NCBI RefSeq assembly: GCF_002455975.1
Contig: NZ_DKLM01000036.1
Location: forward strand, 1 to 29,568
Direction: 5' to 3'
Origin: Clostridium sp. UBA6640
GTDB lineage: Bacteria; Bacillota; Clostridia; Clostridiales; Clostridiaceae
Length of the DNA: 29,568 nt
The position numbers were made by a program, and so were the translations under genes. The notes under the pieces were generated by a model. It was not told where the DNA came from and made no database searches. It was given only the letters and a program-made list of their open reading frames with translations. Of this stretch, positions 8,858-17,004 are shown one piece after another (the first letter of the stretch is position 1; every line of letters starts with the position of its first letter).

Positions 8858-8876
8858 TCAGAGTATTTAACTCTGA
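8858..8876 (+). promoter_or_regulatory. Perfect inverted repeat in the suf 5' untranslated region
   Basis: TCAGAGT (8858-8864), five bases, ACTCTGA (8870-8876). It lies just after the expected transcription start and a few bases before the sufC Shine-Dalgarno, so it could be an operator or a 5' mRNA hairpin. Confidence 0.5.
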
Positions 8877-8899
8877 TATGATTTAAAGGAGATATAAAA

Positions 8900-9637
8900 A
8901 TGTCAGAGAAATTACTTAAAATAAATAATTTACACAGTAAAGTTGAAGATAAAGAAATTTTAAAAGGCTTAAACTTAGAGATAAATAAGGGTGAGATTCA
9001 TGTAATCATGGGACCTAATGGTGCTGGTAAATCTACCCTTGCTAACACATTAATGAGCCATCCAAAATATAAAATCTCTGAAGGGATAATAGAATTTGAA
9101 GGGGAAATTATAAATGACCTTGGTCCAGATGAAAAAGCTAAAAAAGGAATATTTCTATCCTTTCAATATCCAGAAGAAATTCCTGGAGTTACCGTTGAAA
9201 ACTTTTTAAGAACTTCAAAAGCTGCTGTTTCAGGAAAATTTGTCAAAATGATGAGCTTTAAAAAAGAGTTAACAGAAAAGATGTCAATGTTGAAAATGGA
9301 TGAATCTTATGCAAGTAGATACTTAAATGTTGGATTTTCTGGTGGTGAAAAGAAAAAAAATGAAATTCTACAAATGGCAATCCTTGAGCCTAAACTAGCA
9401 ATTCTTGATGAAACTGATTCAGGATTAGATGTGGATGCTGTTAAGGTTGTATCTGAAGGTGTTAAAATGCTTGTAAATGGTGATAGATCTATTCTAATAA
9501 TAACTCACCACAATAATATTTTAGAGCATCTAAAACCAGATTTTGTTCACATATTAGTTGATGGTAAAATTGTTAAAACTGGTGGAGCAGAGCTTATAGA
9601 TGAAATTCAATCAAATGGTTATGAGGCTTATAAATAG
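8900..9637 (+). CDS. sufC: Fe-S cluster assembly ATPase SufC
   Basis: A 245-residue ABC-type ATPase, typical SufC length. Walker A is GPNGAGKS (38-45). The signature motif is the SufC form FSGGEKKKNE, followed by the Walker B region LAILDETDSGLD and the switch histidine in ITHHNN. SufC powers the SufBCD scaffold on which Fe-S clusters are built in the cytoplasm. The ATG at 8900 has AAAGGAG about 8 bases upstream. It is the first gene of a five-gene operon in the order sufC-sufB-sufD-sufS-sufU, common in Firmicutes (where it often reads C-D-S-U-B; here B follows C). Expression probably follows the promoter at 8813. Confidence 0.97.
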   Translation: MSEKLLKINNLHSKVEDKEILKGLNLEINKGEIHVIMGPNGAGKSTLANTLMSHPKYKISEGIIEFEGEIINDLGPDEKAKKGIFLSFQYPEEIPGVTVENFLRTSKAAVSGKFVKMMSFKKELTEKMSMLKMDESYASRYLNVGFSGGEKKKNEILQMAILEPKLAILDETDSGLDVDAVKVVSEGVKMLVNGDRSILIITHHNNILEHLKPDFVHILVDGKIVKTGGAELIDEIQSNGYEAYK

Positions 9638-9655
9638 AATAGGTGGTGAGATGGT

Positions 9656-11065
9656 TTGGAAAGAAGAACTAAAACCTATGTTGAAGATGTAGACAGAGGT
9701 ATATATGATATAAAAAATGAAGTTAGATATAGCTACAAAGTAGATAGCGGACTAACTGAAGATATTATTCGTTCTATTTCATTAGAAAAAAATGAACCAG
9801 AATGGATGACTGAATTTAGACTAAAATCTTTAGAAATTTATAATCAATTAGATGTTCCTACATGGGGGCCCGATATTTCTGATCTGGATATTGAGAATAT
9901 TGTAACATATGTAAAACCAGATACAGATATGAAGGCAAACTGGGATGAAGTGCCAAAAGATATTAAACTGACTTTTGATCTTCTAGGAATACCTGAAGCT
10001 GAAAAAGCTTCTCTAGCAGGTGTTGGAGCACAATATGACTCTGAGGTAGTTTACCATAGTATAAAGGAAGATTTAGTAAAACAAGGTGTTGTTTACACTG
10101 ATATGGAATCTGCTATTAAAGAGTATGAAGATATTGTTAAAGAATATTTTATGAAATGTGTTCCCCCATCAGATCATAAATTTGCTGCCCTACACGGTGC
10201 TGTATGGTCTGGAGGCTCATTTGTTTATGTTCCAGAAGGTGTTAATGTAGACATTCCACTTCAATCTTATTTTAGGTTAAATGCACCAGGCGCAGGACAA
10301 TTTGAACATACTCTAATAATTGTTGAGAAAGGTGCTAATCTTCACTTCATAGAAGGTTGTTCCGCTCCTAAATATTCAGTAAATAATCTTCATGCTGGTT
10401 GTGTTGAGCTATTTGTAAAAGAAGGTGCAAAACTTAGATACAGCACTATTGAAAACTGGTCAAGAAATATGTATAACTTAAATACTAAAAGAGCAATAGT
10501 AGAAAAAGATGGAACTATTGAATGGGTATCAGGTTCCTTTGGTTCAAAGATTTCTATGCTTTACCCTATGAGTGTATTAAAAGGTGAAAGAGCAAAATGT
10601 GAATTTACAGGAATTACTTTTGCAGGTAAAGGTCAAGAACTAGATACTGGTGCTAAGGTAGTTCATGCAGCTCCATATACTTCCTCTAATATAAATACAA
10701 AATCCATTTCAAAAGATGGAGGAATAGCTATATATAGAGGTGCTGTAAAGATATCACCTAATGCTCACCACTCTAAGTCAACAGTTTCTTGTGAATCTTT
10801 AATGCTTGACAATATATCCAAATCAGACACTGTTCCAGTTATGGATATTATGAATGATGAAGTAGACTTAGGGCATGAGGCTAAAATTGGAAGGATTAGT
10901 GATGAAGCTATATTCTATCTAATGAGTAGAGGTATAAGTGAAGCGGAAGCTAAAGCAATGATAGTTCGTGGATTTGTTGAACCGATATCTAAAGAGCTTC
11001 CTCTTGAGTATGCCGTGGAAATGAATAATTTAATCAAGCTTGAGCTTGAAGGAACAATAGGTTAG
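9656..11065 (+). CDS. sufB: Fe-S cluster scaffold protein SufB
   Basis: A 469-residue protein of normal SufB length, the main subunit of the SufBCD scaffold. Recognisable segments are PTWGPDISDLD, HKFAALHGAVWSGGSFVYVP, the beta-helix core with IENWSRNMYNLNTKRA, and the C-terminal SCESLMLDN (Cys379), where family members carry the cluster-assembly cysteine. The start is a TTG at 9656 behind AGGTGG. An ATG five bases earlier (9651) is out of frame and stops after 13 codons, so the TTG is the real start. It follows sufC by 18 bases and precedes sufD by 12. Confidence 0.97.
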   Translation: MERRTKTYVEDVDRGIYDIKNEVRYSYKVDSGLTEDIIRSISLEKNEPEWMTEFRLKSLEIYNQLDVPTWGPDISDLDIENIVTYVKPDTDMKANWDEVPKDIKLTFDLLGIPEAEKASLAGVGAQYDSEVVYHSIKEDLVKQGVVYTDMESAIKEYEDIVKEYFMKCVPPSDHKFAALHGAVWSGGSFVYVPEGVNVDIPLQSYFRLNAPGAGQFEHTLIIVEKGANLHFIEGCSAPKYSVNNLHAGCVELFVKEGAKLRYSTIENWSRNMYNLNTKRAIVEKDGTIEWVSGSFGSKISMLYPMSVLKGERAKCEFTGITFAGKGQELDTGAKVVHAAPYTSSNINTKSISKDGGIAIYRGAVKISPNAHHSKSTVSCESLMLDNISKSDTVPVMDIMNDEVDLGHEAKIGRISDEAIFYLMSRGISEAEAKAMIVRGFVEPISKELPLEYAVEMNNLIKLELEGTIG

Positions 11066-11077
11066 GGGGAAAATTAA

Positions 11078-12163
11078 ATGAAACTTAAATTTAAAAACTT
11101 AAATAAACTTCCAGTCATTACTTGGAGATGGCTTAAAGTTAATGATATCTCAATTGATACTTATTCCCTACCTACAGTTGGAGAATACAATAAGGCAAAT
11201 ATAATATCGCCAAAAGCTATTTCCATAGACACTACCCCTAATGCTAAAGAGCTTTTAGAGGACTTTGGATTTGAAGCCATAAATTACGGAGTATCTAAAG
11301 AAGTTAAGGATTATGCTTTAAACAATTATAATTCTTCTATGGTTATTAAAGCTAATGGAGAGGAAAAAGAGCCAATTAGAGTTGAGCATATAGTTGATAA
11401 AAATAATTTAATAGATAATAATTTGATTATTGCTGAAGAAAATTCTAAAGTAACTATAATTATTCAATATAAAGGTGATGAAGTTGTTTTTCATAATGGA
11501 GTTACAAGAGTTTTAGCCAAAAAGGGTTCAGAAGTTAACTTAATAAAAATTCAAACTCTAAATGATGGCAGTCATAATTTTGATTCAAATGTAGCTATTT
11601 GTCAATATGGAGCAAAAGTTAATTTTATAGAGATTAACTTAGGCAGTAAATTCAGTGTTACTAATTTTATTTCAGAGTTAAAAGGTACCTCTGGAGAAAC
11701 TAATGTAAATTCTATCTACCTTGGAGATGGAAATAGAGTTATTGATTTGAGCTATGAAATCCTACATAAAGCAATGAGAACAAATAGCAACATTACATGT
11801 AAAGGTGTATTAATGGATAATTCTAAAAAAATATTTAGAGGAACTCTTAACTTTAAAAAAGGCTCTGCTCGATCTAAAGGTTCTGAAGAAGAATATGTAA
11901 CCCTTCTAGATCCTACTGTAAAATCAGATGCTGTACCATTATTAATTTGTGATGAAGATGATGTAGAAGGAATGCATGCTGCTAGCGCAGGGAAAATTGA
12001 TGAAAATAAACTTTATTACTTAATGAGCAGAGGTTTTAGCGAAAAAGAGGCTAAAAAACTTATAATTGAAGCTAACTTTAGACCTATTCTAGATCTAATT
12101 CCAATTGAAGAAATAAAAGAAGAAATTGATACAGAAATTCAAAGGAGGCTTATAAATGGGTAA
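11078..12163 (+). CDS. sufD: Fe-S cluster assembly protein SufD
   Basis: A 361-residue SufB/SufD-family protein, the partner of SufB in the SufBCD complex. It is shorter and more diverged than SufB, as usual. The C-terminal region shows LLDPTVKSDAVPLL, then GMHAASAGKID with His300 at the place of the conserved SufD histidine, and LYYLMSRGFSEKEAKKLII, which parallels the SufB ending. The ATG at 11078 follows GGGGGAA. The 3' end overlaps sufS by 8 bases, consistent with coupled translation. Confidence 0.94.
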   Translation: MKLKFKNLNKLPVITWRWLKVNDISIDTYSLPTVGEYNKANIISPKAISIDTTPNAKELLEDFGFEAINYGVSKEVKDYALNNYNSSMVIKANGEEKEPIRVEHIVDKNNLIDNNLIIAEENSKVTIIIQYKGDEVVFHNGVTRVLAKKGSEVNLIKIQTLNDGSHNFDSNVAICQYGAKVNFIEINLGSKFSVTNFISELKGTSGETNVNSIYLGDGNRVIDLSYEILHKAMRTNSNITCKGVLMDNSKKIFRGTLNFKKGSARSKGSEEEYVTLLDPTVKSDAVPLLICDEDDVEGMHAASAGKIDENKLYYLMSRGFSEKEAKKLIIEANFRPILDLIPIEEIKEEIDTEIQRRLING

Positions 12164-13388
12164 ATTTGAAGAATTAAGAAAAGATTTCCCAATACTTTTA
12201 GAAAGTGTAAATGGAAAGCCTTTAGTGTATCTAGATAATGCTGCAACAACACATAAACCAAAACAAGTTATTGAAGCTATAGATAAATATTATGAAAAAT
12301 ACAATGCAAATCCTCATAGAGGCGCTCATGCTCTAAGCATTTTTGCTACAGATGCCTATGAAAGTTCAAGAGTAAAGGTAAAAAATTTTATTAATGCTTC
12401 AAAAAGCAGTGAAATTATATTTACTAAAAATGCTACTGAAGCCCTTAATCTAATAGCCTATTCCTATGGTATGAATTTTATAAATAAAGGTGATGAAATA
12501 GTTCTATCCATCGCAGAGCATCATAGTAATATACTCCCTTGGCAACAAGTAGCAAAGGCCAAAGGTGCAGTACTCAAATATATGTATATTGATAATGAGG
12601 GTAGACTTTCTATGGAAGAGGTTAAATCGAAAATCTCCGAAAAAACTAAAATTGTGGGTATAACCCATATTTCAAATGCACTAGGTACTATAAATCCTGT
12701 AGATGAAATTATTAGTTATGCTCATTCAAAAGGTGCATTAGTTATTTTAGATGGATCTCAAAGTGTACCTCATATAAAGGTAGATGTAAAAGATCTAGAT
12801 GCAGATTTCATGGTATTTTCAGGCCATAAAATGCTGGCTCCAATGGGCATTGGAGTGTTATATGGGAAAGAGCATATTTTAGATAAAATGCCTCCATTTT
12901 TATCTGGGGGAGATATGATAGAGTATGTTTGGGAGGATAGGGCTACCTTTGCAGAACTTCCATACAAGTTAGAAGCAGGAACTCAAAATGTTGAAGGAGC
13001 AGTTGGACTTGCTGCTGCTATTGATTATTTAGAAAATATAGGCTTTGATAATATAAAAAAGAGAGAAGAAGAATTAACTAGTTATGCATTAGAAAAAATG
13101 AAAGAACTACCTTTCATAACTATTTATGGTCCCCAAACTATGAAAGATAGAAGTTCGGTTATATCCTTTGGAATAAAAGATATTCATCCTCATGACGTAG
13201 CTACAATTTTAGATAGTTATGGTGTTGCAGTTAGAGCTGGTCACCATTGTGCTCAGCCTTTAATGAAGTATTTAGGAGTAAACTCAACTTCCAGAGCTAG
13301 TTTTTATTTTTATAATACCTTTGAAGAAGTAGATATATTTATTGAAGCTTTGAAAAATGTGAGGAGGTGGCTCGGCTATGCATCTTAA
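12156..13388 (+). CDS. sufS: Cysteine desulfurase SufS
   Basis: A 410-residue PLP enzyme that takes sulfur from cysteine and passes it on as persulfide. The N-terminus has VYLDNAATTHKP, then NPHRGAHALS, the PLP lysine in FSGHKM (Lys225), and the catalytic cysteine in RAGHHCAQP (Cys365), as in group II (SufS/CsdA-type) desulfurases. The ATG at 12156 has GGAGG at a good distance inside the end of sufD. The 3' end overlaps sufU by 11 bases. SufU next door is its usual sulfur acceptor in Gram-positive bacteria. Confidence 0.97.
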   Translation: MGKFEELRKDFPILLESVNGKPLVYLDNAATTHKPKQVIEAIDKYYEKYNANPHRGAHALSIFATDAYESSRVKVKNFINASKSSEIIFTKNATEALNLIAYSYGMNFINKGDEIVLSIAEHHSNILPWQQVAKAKGAVLKYMYIDNEGRLSMEEVKSKISEKTKIVGITHISNALGTINPVDEIISYAHSKGALVILDGSQSVPHIKVDVKDLDADFMVFSGHKMLAPMGIGVLYGKEHILDKMPPFLSGGDMIEYVWEDRATFAELPYKLEAGTQNVEGAVGLAAAIDYLENIGFDNIKKREEELTSYALEKMKELPFITIYGPQTMKDRSSVISFGIKDIHPHDVATILDSYGVAVRAGHHCAQPLMKYLGVNSTSRASFYFYNTFEEVDIFIEALKNVRRWLGYAS

Positions 13389-13800
13389 TGATATATATAC
13401 AGAGCTTATAATGGAGCATAATCAAAGCTCTCATAATAAAAGAAATTTAGTAAATCCTGACACTAAGGAACTTGGTCACAACCCAAGTTGTGGAGATGAA
13501 ATTTCTCTAGAATTAAAATTTGATGGTGACATTATAGAAGATGCAGCCTTTACAGGCAGTGGATGTGCCATCTCCCAAGCTTCTACTTCCATAATGATTG
13601 ATCTTATAAAGGGAAAATCAAAAGAAGAGGCATTAAATTTAGTAGAAACTTTCATAGGAATGATAAAAAGAGAAATAAAATCTGAAGAAGAACTTGAGAT
13701 ATTAGAAGATGCAATAGCCTTTCAAAACATTTCAAATATGCCTGCAAGAGTAAAATGTGCGGTACTTGCATGGCATACCCTTAAAGAGTCAATTAAATAA
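13378..13800 (+). CDS. sufU: Zinc-dependent sulfurtransferase SufU
   Basis: A 140-residue IscU/SufU-fold protein. It has the three conserved cysteines, Cys38 in NPSCGDE with Asp40, Cys63 in GSGCAISQAS and Cys127 in RVKCAVLAW, which bind zinc in SufU. The insertion between the second and third cysteines (about 60 residues) fits SufU rather than IscU. SufU receives persulfide from SufS and hands it to SufB. The ATG at 13378 has GAGGAGG inside sufS. Last gene of the operon; the terminator follows at 13871. Confidence 0.96.
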   Translation: MHLNDIYTELIMEHNQSSHNKRNLVNPDTKELGHNPSCGDEISLELKFDGDIIEDAAFTGSGCAISQASTSIMIDLIKGKSKEEALNLVETFIGMIKREIKSEEELEILEDAIAFQNISNMPARVKCAVLAWHTLKESIK

Positions 13801-13870
13801 ATTAACTCTTAAGAAACTGCTTGAAAATATATTTAGTAAAAGATTTATTAATAGACTTTTATAATAAAGG

Positions 13871-13915
13871 CACTATCAATTTATTTAATTACAATAAATT
13901 TTGATAGTGTTTTTA
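13871..13915 (+). terminator. Terminator of the suf operon
   Basis: CACTATCAA (13871-13879) plus an AT-rich continuation pairs with the complement ending TTGATAGTG at 13909, with a small bulge. A T-rich tail follows. Confidence 0.85.
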
Positions 13916-13940
13916 TCATTTTCTTACTATAAATAATTAT

Positions 13941-13957
13941 GGGAACGGTTCATTATA
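13941..13957. repeat. Half copy of the GGGACGGTTCATTA palindromic repeat
   Basis: GGGAACGGTTCATTATA resembles the left arm of the full palindromes at 21050, 23091, 25944 and 26750. No right arm follows nearby, so this looks like a decayed or solo end. Confidence 0.5.
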
Positions 13958-14014
13958 AATGTGCCATTTCTAAATTAAATCTATCTCTGAAAATAATCAG
14001 TGCTTAACTTAATT

Positions 14015-14126
14015 AAATTCACAATTATGGATATTTCTCAGCATTAATCTTCCACCCCTTCAACAATTGAAAATTGACAATGGACTATTGACAATTGTGG
14101 ATATTTCTCAGCTAACACTGAGAAAT
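14015..14126. repeat. Near-duplicate segments and a hairpin in the suf-downstream repeat nest
   Basis: A segment reading ACAATT(A/G)TGGATATTTCTCAGC occurs twice, starting near 14021 and 14091. The second copy continues into the perfect hairpin TTTCTCAG/CTGAGAAA (about 14104-14125). Between them is a CAATTG-rich tract like that at 115-150. No gene was seen in 13916-14850. Confidence 0.5.
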
Positions 14127-14168
14127 TTGCAATTATTTATCTGTAACGTTGAACAATGTTCTCCACAT

Positions 14169-14191
14169 AACTAGCAATATAATTGCTAGTT
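14169..14191. repeat. Palindrome AACTAGCAAT/ATTGCTAGTT
   Basis: Perfect 10-bp arms with a 3-base loop. The same core recurs at 14472-14500 (13-bp arms) and, with one mismatch, at 29505-29525. This is a small palindromic repeat family in the window. Confidence 0.65.
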
Positions 14192-14196
14192 AGAAA

Positions 14197-14272
14197 CATA
14201 TTCAAAGAAATTATTTTGCTAGAAAATAATTTCAACCTTAATTTTGAATTGTCAATTTTGAATTCTCCATTG
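14197..14272. repeat. Second copy of the 11-bp hairpin repeat module (copy B)
   Basis: The GAAATTATTTT/AAAATAATTTC stem (14207-14217 with 14223-14233) matches the module at 82-108 exactly in both arms but has a different loop. The flanks also match: CATATT(c)AAA before, and CCTTAATT...AATTCTCCATTG after. It stands 12 bases before the palindromic segment at 14284. Confidence 0.65.
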
Positions 14273-14283
14273 GTGAAGCCCCT

Positions 14284-14400
14284 GGGGTGCAGTATGATAT
14301 GGCACTATACCTGCAACATTAACTAATATTTTAATTATATTGTTTATCTTCATAATATTAGTTTAAAATCACTAGGATTGTTCCGAACTATACTGCACCT
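14284..14400. repeat. Nested palindromic insert with GGTGCAGTAT/ATACTGCACC ends
   Basis: Outer arms GGTGCAGTAT (14286-14295) and ATACTGCACC (14390-14399). Inner perfect 10-bp arms AACTAATATT (14321-14330) and AATATTAGTT (14354-14363). No reading frame of note. The shape is that of a small non-autonomous mobile element or a structured RNA, placed between the two repeat modules that are adjacent in the other order at 1-150. Confidence 0.55.
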
Positions 14401-14402
14401 CA

Positions 14403-14470
14403 GGGGAACCCTTACGGGCTTCACTACTGTTCCCCAGAGGTGGTAAATCTGGCAAACGGTGTCCACCAGA
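14403..14470. repeat. Structured repeat, copy B, GGGAAC/GTTCCC hairpin part
   Basis: Homologous to 1-65: GGGGAACCC, a short loop with GGGCTTC, then GTTCCCC, followed by AGGTGG, which pairs with CCACC near 14463-14467. The base changes between the copies largely keep the pairing. Confidence 0.65.
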
Positions 14471-14471
14471 T

Positions 14472-14507
14472 AAAAACTAGCAATTGCATTGCTAGTTTTT
14501 ATTTTAG
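14472..14507. terminator. Terminator-like palindrome closing the repeat nest
   Basis: Perfect 13-bp arms AAAAACTAGCAAT (14472-14484) and its complement (14488-14500) around TGC, with T tracts on both strands. It could end transcription in either direction. The core is the same ACTAGCAAT palindrome seen at 14169 and 29505. Confidence 0.6.
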
Positions 14508-14851
14508 GTACAAACACTATCCTCATCTACAGTTAAAATTCTAAATTTAGTAATTAAGCTATGTAAGTTTACCACTATTAAATTAAAACTTATGTCTTTT
14601 TTTAGTCTTCATTAAAAAATTTAGAGTTATTTTAGCCACATTTTTCTACTTTTATTTATTGTTAATTTTTATAATTTCTTGTGAAATAAAAAACCGACAT
14701 TTTTATCCCTATTCCATGTTATTTCACTTAAAAATTTCATTATATTTACTATAAAATAAAAAATATTTGTCTTAAATAAGGTGAAATTTTATAGATTTTT
14801 TATCTTATTGTAAATTTTTTTTAATTGCTTTAAATTCACTAGAAAATTATG

Positions 14852-14880
14852 TTCACTTAAATTCCAAAATATGTTATAAT
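14852..14880 (+). promoter_or_regulatory. Promoter of the small membrane-protein gene
   Basis: TTCACT (14852-14857), a 17-base spacer and TATAAT (14875-14880). The stretch 14508-14850 before it is AT-rich with no gene seen. The mRNA would start near 14887, leaving a leader of about 125 bases. In that leader ATTAAGCAG (14893-14901) can pair with CTGCTTTAAT (14962-14971). Confidence 0.7.
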
Positions 14881-15012
14881 GATTTAAACTCAATTAAGCA
14901 GGTCCCCTCTTGTTTAATAGAGATTTATTTTATAGTTGTTTCAGTATTCAAACTTCCTGTGCTGCTTTAATATGGGTAGATGGTATTGGGCCTTTAGGGC
15001 ATAGGAGGCGAT

Positions 15013-15228
15013 ATGATGACCGATTATACAATCTTAGCAATAATTGGAATCATTACCTTGGCTTTGGTTATTATAAGCGTAGTATCCATTGTTGGTTGCT
15101 TTGTTTATAAGTATGAAACGCTTAAAACAGGTACTAAAACTAAAATGAATACAGATTTGCAAAATGGAAAAATAGAAGCTGAACTTTCTGTTGACATAGA
15201 AGGGAATTCTGAAGGCAAAAGAAAATAG
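15013..15228 (+). CDS. Small single-pass membrane protein, possible type I toxin
   Basis: A 71-residue protein with a perfect AGGAGG (15003-15008) five bases before the ATG. Residues about 6-32 are one hydrophobic segment (YTILAIIGIITLALVIISVV and on), followed by a charged, soluble tail. I do not recognise a named family. The context is suggestive: a ~125-base leader with long-range pairing, a terminator hairpin that includes the stop codon, and a possible antisense promoter just beyond. Type I toxins such as TxpA and YonT are built in this way (short membrane protein with a charged tail). Its length is slightly above those examples. An ordinary small membrane protein is the main alternative. 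Confidence 0.65.
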   Translation: MMTDYTILAIIGIITLALVIISVVSIVGCFVYKYETLKTGTKTKMNTDLQNGKIEAELSVDIEGNSEGKRK

Positions 15229-15262
15229 TGGGTCATCTCACAAAATTCTCCCACTATCTTCT
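15225..15262. terminator. Hairpin terminator at the end of the small membrane-protein gene
   Basis: ATAGTGGG (15225-15232) pairs with CCCACTAT (15250-15257). The stem contains the stop codon of the small gene. The T-rich run is better on the minus strand (TTTTCTTTT), so the hairpin probably also ends transcripts coming from the right, either a short antisense RNA or the ABC exporter operon. Confidence 0.65.
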
Positions 15263-15310
15263 AACAACTATTAAATAACCGTAAAGGCCTGATACCTTTT
15301 ATCTACCCTT

Positions 15311-15339
15311 ATTATATCATATACACTTAATCAATATAA
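15311..15339 (-). promoter_or_regulatory. Possible antisense promoter facing the small membrane-protein gene
   Basis: TATAAT (15316 to 15311) preceded by TG-A forms an extended -10 on the minus strand; the -35 (TTATAT, 15339 to 15334) is weak. A transcript would start near 15305, carry an AAAGG/CCTTT hairpin and stop at the 15225-15257 hairpin. It would overlap the 3' end of the small mRNA. Confidence 0.4.
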
Positions 15340-15425
15340 CAATTTTAAATAAAATTTGACAAAATAGATTATAATTTGCTCATTTTATTATACATTAATT
15401 ATGGAGTTGCTCTAATCTTCATAAA

Positions 15426-16223
15426 TTATAACTTAGCTATAATTAGGTTTCCTGATTCATATTTTTTAAGGCCTTTATAAAATATCTTATATGCAGTCAA
15501 TGCCCAAATAACTGTAACACCAATCAATATAGAAAAATCTAATATATTAAAATCTCTTATTAACGCTATAGGTATGTGAGCAGTGAAGGCTGCTGGTACT
15601 ATGGTATATATTATATACTTTGTAGCACCTTTAAATATCCCCTTTGGATATGAGCTGAAATTTACCATAAATTCTAACATAAGTCCTGATAGTCCTTCAG
15701 CATTGCCTATATAAAAACTTAAAGAATTTACAACAACTATAACACTTGAAAGTATAATAGCTGAAATACAAGAAAAAAATAAGAATAAAGCTATGTTAAT
15801 TAAATTAAAATTACCTACAAATACAAATAGAATTATTCCATAAATAATGTCACCAAAAGCTGATATTACACTTTTAGAGCATAGTATATTCATCAAAGTA
15901 TCCTTGGGCTGAATCAAATATGAATCTAGCTCTCCATTTACAATCATTTTTGTAAGTTCTCCAATATTCCCAAATAAAACAAAAGCTATTCCAAAAGATG
16001 TGGACATAATAGCAAAAAGCATTAATGTATCACTAAAACCATATCCCCCTATAGTACCTACATTATGAAATAATATCCACCAGAAAAATATAAATGAGGC
16101 ATTATTTATTATCATACCTAACACCTGTATGATAAAACTTACTTTATACTCCATAGCTGAAGATAAGTTAAATTTAAAATATGCTCTTATTAGTTTTATG
16201 ATATTTTTAACCTCCATTAACAT
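15426..16223 (-). CDS. ABC-2 type permease, DUF990/viologen-exporter-like, second permease
   Basis: A 265-residue membrane protein with about six hydrophobic helices. The segment GELDSYLIQPKDTLMNILCSK is typical of the ABC2_membrane_6 (DUF990) permeases, which come in pairs with one ATPase. It overlaps the upstream permease gene by 17 bases and is the last gene of a three-gene exporter operon. The start at 16223 (or an ATG two codons later) lies within the end of the neighbour. Substrate unknown; known relatives export toxic cations, drugs or other small molecules. Confidence 0.87.
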   Translation of the reverse strand: MLMEVKNIIKLIRAYFKFNLSSAMEYKVSFIIQVLGMIINNASFIFFWWILFHNVGTIGGYGFSDTLMLFAIMSTSFGIAFVLFGNIGELTKMIVNGELDSYLIQPKDTLMNILCSKSVISAFGDIIYGIILFVFVGNFNLINIALFLFFSCISAIILSSVIVVVNSLSFYIGNAEGLSGLMLEFMVNFSSYPKGIFKGATKYIIYTIVPAAFTAHIPIALIRDFNILDFSILIGVTVIWALTAYKIFYKGLKKYESGNLIIAKL

Positions 16224-17004
16224 TTAATTTCTCTGCCCCCTTTCTATATATAACTAAAGCTAGTATTACAAATATAGTTAAATATAAAACCTGTATTCCA
16301 AAGCCCTCATAGAATCTTTTAAGTGAAAAATCTACTGCTAGCTTTCCAGGCACATATGTCACATAAGCAAAAGGTAAATAATTTGATATATTTTTAAGCC
16401 AGTTAGGAAATAAATCAAGTGGCACTAACATTCCTCCTAAGGTAAATGTAAGCTTTGAGTATATCCAAAAAAATGGCTTATTCTCCTCAATCCAAAAGGA
16501 AGTTAGTGCTAAAATAATATATATGAAAAAATTGATGGTTGATCCTATTAAAATAGAAAGTAGTATTAATGGTAAATATACTATATTGAAGCCCTCTAGA
16601 AATCCTACAAAACATATACCAATAATTATTCCTAAAATCAAATTACAGCTTAACTTTACTGCTATTTCACCTAGTGAGTTGAAAAAACAATATAATACAT
16701 AGTTATAAGGTTTATTTATTCCATAAGCTATAGCCCCACTTTTTACATCGTCACTAATTTGGATATGGAAATTTGATCGAGATAAGGTTATGGTTTCTGT
16801 AACTATTAAATACCATATAATTTTATTTAAAGTTAGGCCTGATATTATATCTCCCTTTTGTCCATAAATATTTCCCCACAGCATTAAAAATATATATATT
16901 ATAAAAACAAAGAATAAATTTTTAATTATAAAGTTCCAAAAATACACTAAATTATTGGTAAGACTTATCTTAAATATATGAATATATTTATTGAGTTTAC
17001 TCAC
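16207..17004 (-). CDS. ABC-2 type permease, DUF990/viologen-exporter-like, first permease
   Basis: About 265 residues with roughly six membrane segments. It carries the DUF990-like segment DDVKSGAIAYGINKPYNYVLYC, shown here only in part: VKSGAIAYGINKPYNY. The GTG at 17004 has AGGTGG five bases upstream. A GTG at 17013 is also in frame but sits inside that Shine-Dalgarno. The gene overlaps the ATPase gene before it by 8 bases and the second permease after it. With the other permease it would form the membrane channel of a heterodimeric exporter. Confidence 0.87.
   Translation of the reverse strand: MSKLNKYIHIFKISLTNNLVYFWNFIIKNLFFVFIIYIFLMLWGNIYGQKGDIISGLTLNKIIWYLIVTETITLSRSNFHIQISDDVKSGAIAYGINKPYNYVLYCFFNSLGEIAVKLSCNLILGIIIGICFVGFLEGFNIVYLPLILLSILIGSTINFFIYIILALTSFWIEENKPFFWIYSKLTFTLGGMLVPLDLFPNWLKNISNYLPFAYVTYVPGKLAVDFSLKRFYEGFGIQVLYLTIFVILALVIYRKGAEKLNVNGG

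Noticed and set aside
9651..9692. ATG start just before sufB
   Set aside because: Out of frame with sufB and stops after 13 codons; the TTG at 9656 opens the SufB frame.
13916..14510. CRISPR array
   Set aside because: Repeats are palindromes of different kinds and spacing, with no regular repeat-spacer pattern and no cas genes.
14910..15110. 66-codon plus-strand frame overlapping the small membrane-protein gene
   Set aside because: It begins with TTG without a ribosome site and overlaps the better-supported 71-residue frame, which has a perfect AGGAGG.
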